From IMG/VR virus record IMGVR_UViG_3300035698_031449, positions 1-24,863 of that record: DNA of 24,863 nucleotides. One strand, 5' to 3'. The position numbers were made by a program, and so were the translations under genes. Below are positions 23,933 through 24,863 of the stretch, piece by piece; within the stretch, counting starts at the first letter, position 1; every line of letters begins with the position of its first letter. Below the pieces are notes generated by a model. The model saw nothing but the letters and a program-made list of their open reading frames with translations. It made no database searches and was not told where the DNA came from. The stretch is from a virus.

Positions 23933-24013
23933 GTTGCCAGAACGGTATTGGAGTGGATTGCTAATCCATCGGTGTAAAAAGCCTTACAGGTTCGAATCCT
24001 GTGCCTACCGCCA
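23928..24013 (+). tRNA. tRNA-Ser(GCU) with encoded CCA
   Basis: The gene folds as a class II tRNA of 86 bases. The acceptor stem pairs GGTAGGT (23928-23934) with GCCTACC (24003-24009), with a G discriminator at 24010 and encoded CCA at 24011-24013. The D-stem is CCAG with TTGG. The anticodon stem GTGGA/TCCAT closes the loop TTGCTAA, giving anticodon GCU, which reads AGC and AGU codons. A long variable arm and the T-arm ACAGG-TTCGAAT-CCTGT complete it. The first five bases overlap the end of the preceding small gene. It probably helps the phage translate its frequent AGC/AGU codons or evade host tRNA loss. Confidence 0.93.
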
Positions 24014-24025
24014 AAGGAGGTTACC

Positions 24026-24181
24026 ATGGCTATTGGAAAACCAGAAAGGATATGCCCTAATGAGTCACCTAAATACAAAAAATATCTTAAATGGAAGACG
24101 ACTAGGAGAAGAAGGAGATTGAGAAAAATGCATCTTGAGAATGCTCCGATAAAAACAGAATACAGAGGATATAGCTTATGA
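24026..24181 (+). CDS. Small basic protein, unknown
   Basis: A 51-residue gene with the strong site AAAGGAGG five bases before the ATG, directly after the tRNA. The stop overlaps the next ATG (ATGA). The product MAIGKPERICPNESPKYKKY, then a cluster of Arg and Lys (KWKTTRRRRRLRKM), is highly basic in the middle and may bind nucleic acid. A longer open frame across the tRNA in another phase is not used here because it would begin inside the upstream gene and run through the tRNA. Confidence 0.65.
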   Translation: MAIGKPERICPNESPKYKKYLKWKTTRRRRRLRKMHLENAPIKTEYRGYSL

Positions 24182-24768
24182 AATTAACAATACTTAAAAT
24201 ATATCACGATATCAAATGGGCGCTCACTAAAAAGAATAACAGCTCCTGGATGATGATCGACTGTAAACCAGATAAGAAGATATCGGATTGGCAAAAAGAA
24301 GAAGCAAGTTGCCCATACATCCCTATTCCACGCATTGGGTCTATTGCTGAATTAAGAGATTTATCGCTAAGAACAATAAAATATGTAAAGGATGAACATA
24401 AAGATGACTGGAGATCTTCATACCAAGCATACCTAGGAGGAAAAGGTGACTGCGAAGACCAAGCAGCAGTCCTATTGAAATGGATAAGATCCAACTCGAT
24501 GAGATTCAATCTTCCATATAAGCCTGAGGATGCCGGCATAATAATCACAGAACACCCAGAAGACCCTTCCAAAGGGCATGCTTTTGTTGGGATTTGGATA
24601 ACGAATTTGGATTTCATAATACTCGATAACGGACATTTCACTCTTAAGGTCTGTAAAGCAAGTGAGTATTTCCCAAGAAAAGGCCAAGCGCCAACATACT
24701 GGTTCAATGCGAATGAATGCAAAAGGATCAGACAAGTAAAGAATAATGGTGTGAACATAACACCGTAA
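24178..24768 (+). CDS. Transglutaminase-like cysteine peptidase-fold protein
   Basis: A 196-residue protein of the transglutaminase-like fold. The triad is readable: C92 in GKGDCEDQAAVLL, H134 in KGHAFVGIW, and D150 in FIILDNGHF, with the family spacing between Cys, His and Asp. The N-terminal 80 residues contain helices and a KISDWQKEEASCPYIPIP stretch. It has no secretion signal. The family includes bacterial cysteine peptidases and transferases that act on peptide bonds or amide groups. It lies in the early arm next to a small membrane-protein gene with a GGAGG site between them. It may modify a host protein or the cell wall; the target is not known. Confidence 0.75.
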   Translation: MKLTILKIYHDIKWALTKKNNSSWMMIDCKPDKKISDWQKEEASCPYIPIPRIGSIAELRDLSLRTIKYVKDEHKDDWRSSYQAYLGGKGDCEDQAAVLLKWIRSNSMRFNLPYKPEDAGIIITEHPEDPSKGHAFVGIWITNLDFIILDNGHFTLKVCKASEYFPRKGQAPTYWFNANECKRIRQVKNNGVNITP

Positions 24769-24778
24769 AGGAGGAGAG

Positions 24779-24863
24779 ATGGAAAATTTAAAGGGGCTTT
24801 TCTGGAGCATAATTGGAATAGTATTAGTGTTATCGCTTCTATACGGAATATATTATGGATTCA
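24779..24863 (+). CDS. Small membrane protein, partial at right edge
   Basis: The ATG at 24779 follows GGAGGAG. The 28 visible residues start MENLKGLF and then run as a single hydrophobic segment (about residues 7-27, rich in Ile, Leu, Val, Tyr and Gly) predicted to cross the membrane. The rest lies beyond the window. It could be a short phage membrane protein, for example a holin-like or regulatory one, but only the start is visible. Confidence 0.5.
   Translation, partial: MENLKGLFWSIIGIVLVLSLLYGIYYGF

Noticed and set aside
23886-24122. A plus-strand frame running through the tRNA
   Set aside because: It begins inside the upstream gene, covers the tRNA, and competes with a 51-residue frame that has a strong ribosome site and ATGA coupling.

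Overview
The window is part of the genome of a tailed double-stranded DNA phage (Caudoviricetes, HK97-type capsid), free or as an assembled contig. The evidence is a complete head module (large terminase with ATPase and nuclease motifs, HK97-type portal, S78-type prohead protease, HK97-fold major capsid protein, head-tail connector) beside a phage replication module (DnaB-like helicase, SNF2 helicase, Toprim primase-like protein, ATP-dependent DNA ligase, DnaQ-like exonuclease). No integrase, excisionase, recognisable lysogeny repressor, host flank, rRNA, IS element or CRISPR array was seen. Strong AGGAGG-type ribosome binding sites and several GTG/TTG starts point to a bacterial-type translation system. 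Base composition is AT-rich, with frequent AGA/AGG and ATA codons. The host cannot be named from the sequence.

Layout: transcription diverges from a short control region at about 15.41-15.58 kb. Everything to its left is on the minus strand and is the late/virion half. Read from 15.4 kb toward 1, it holds a DNA-binding regulator, small terminase, large terminase, portal, a protease-AAA+ fusion, major capsid protein, a decoration-like protein, a Cys-rich unknown, a small unknown, a beta-helix protein, a glycosyltransferase, a hexapeptide acyltransferase, two small proteins, another decoration-like protein, a head-tail connector, and a two-domain glycosyltransferase that runs off the left edge. 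Everything to the right of 15.58 kb is on the plus strand and is the early/replication half: unknown, DnaB-like helicase, unknown, SNF2 helicase, unknown, primase-like protein, DNA methyltransferase, ligase, zinc ribbon, exonuclease, two small unknowns, tRNA-Ser(GCU), a basic mini-protein, a transglutaminase-like protein and the start of a small membrane protein.

Genes are tightly packed, with many ATGA or TAATG stop/start overlaps, so each arm probably works as one or two operons. No gene-free stretch exceeds 170 bp. The four gaps longer than 70 bp that carry candidate signals (2104-2251, 14912-14985, 15412-15577, 22790-22863) hold promoter-like boxes, a hairpin and shared short sequence elements. 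Two further gaps (7203-7339 and 8612-8697) show nothing convincing.

Most unusual content: (1) an 849-residue protein that joins an S78 prohead protease, a complete AAA+ ATPase and a scaffold-like C-terminal segment in one reading frame, suggesting ATP-driven prohead maturation; (2) a set of glycan-related genes (two glycosyltransferases, one with two catalytic folds, and an acyltransferase) inside the virion operon; (3) a zinc-ribbon insertion within the terminase nuclease domain; (4) a regulator whose two DNA-binding domains are separated by an A10 run at which slippage in either direction would stop translation almost at once; (5) a 25-bp intergenic element repeated 20 kb apart and a GCCTAT element in each of the four signal-bearing gaps.
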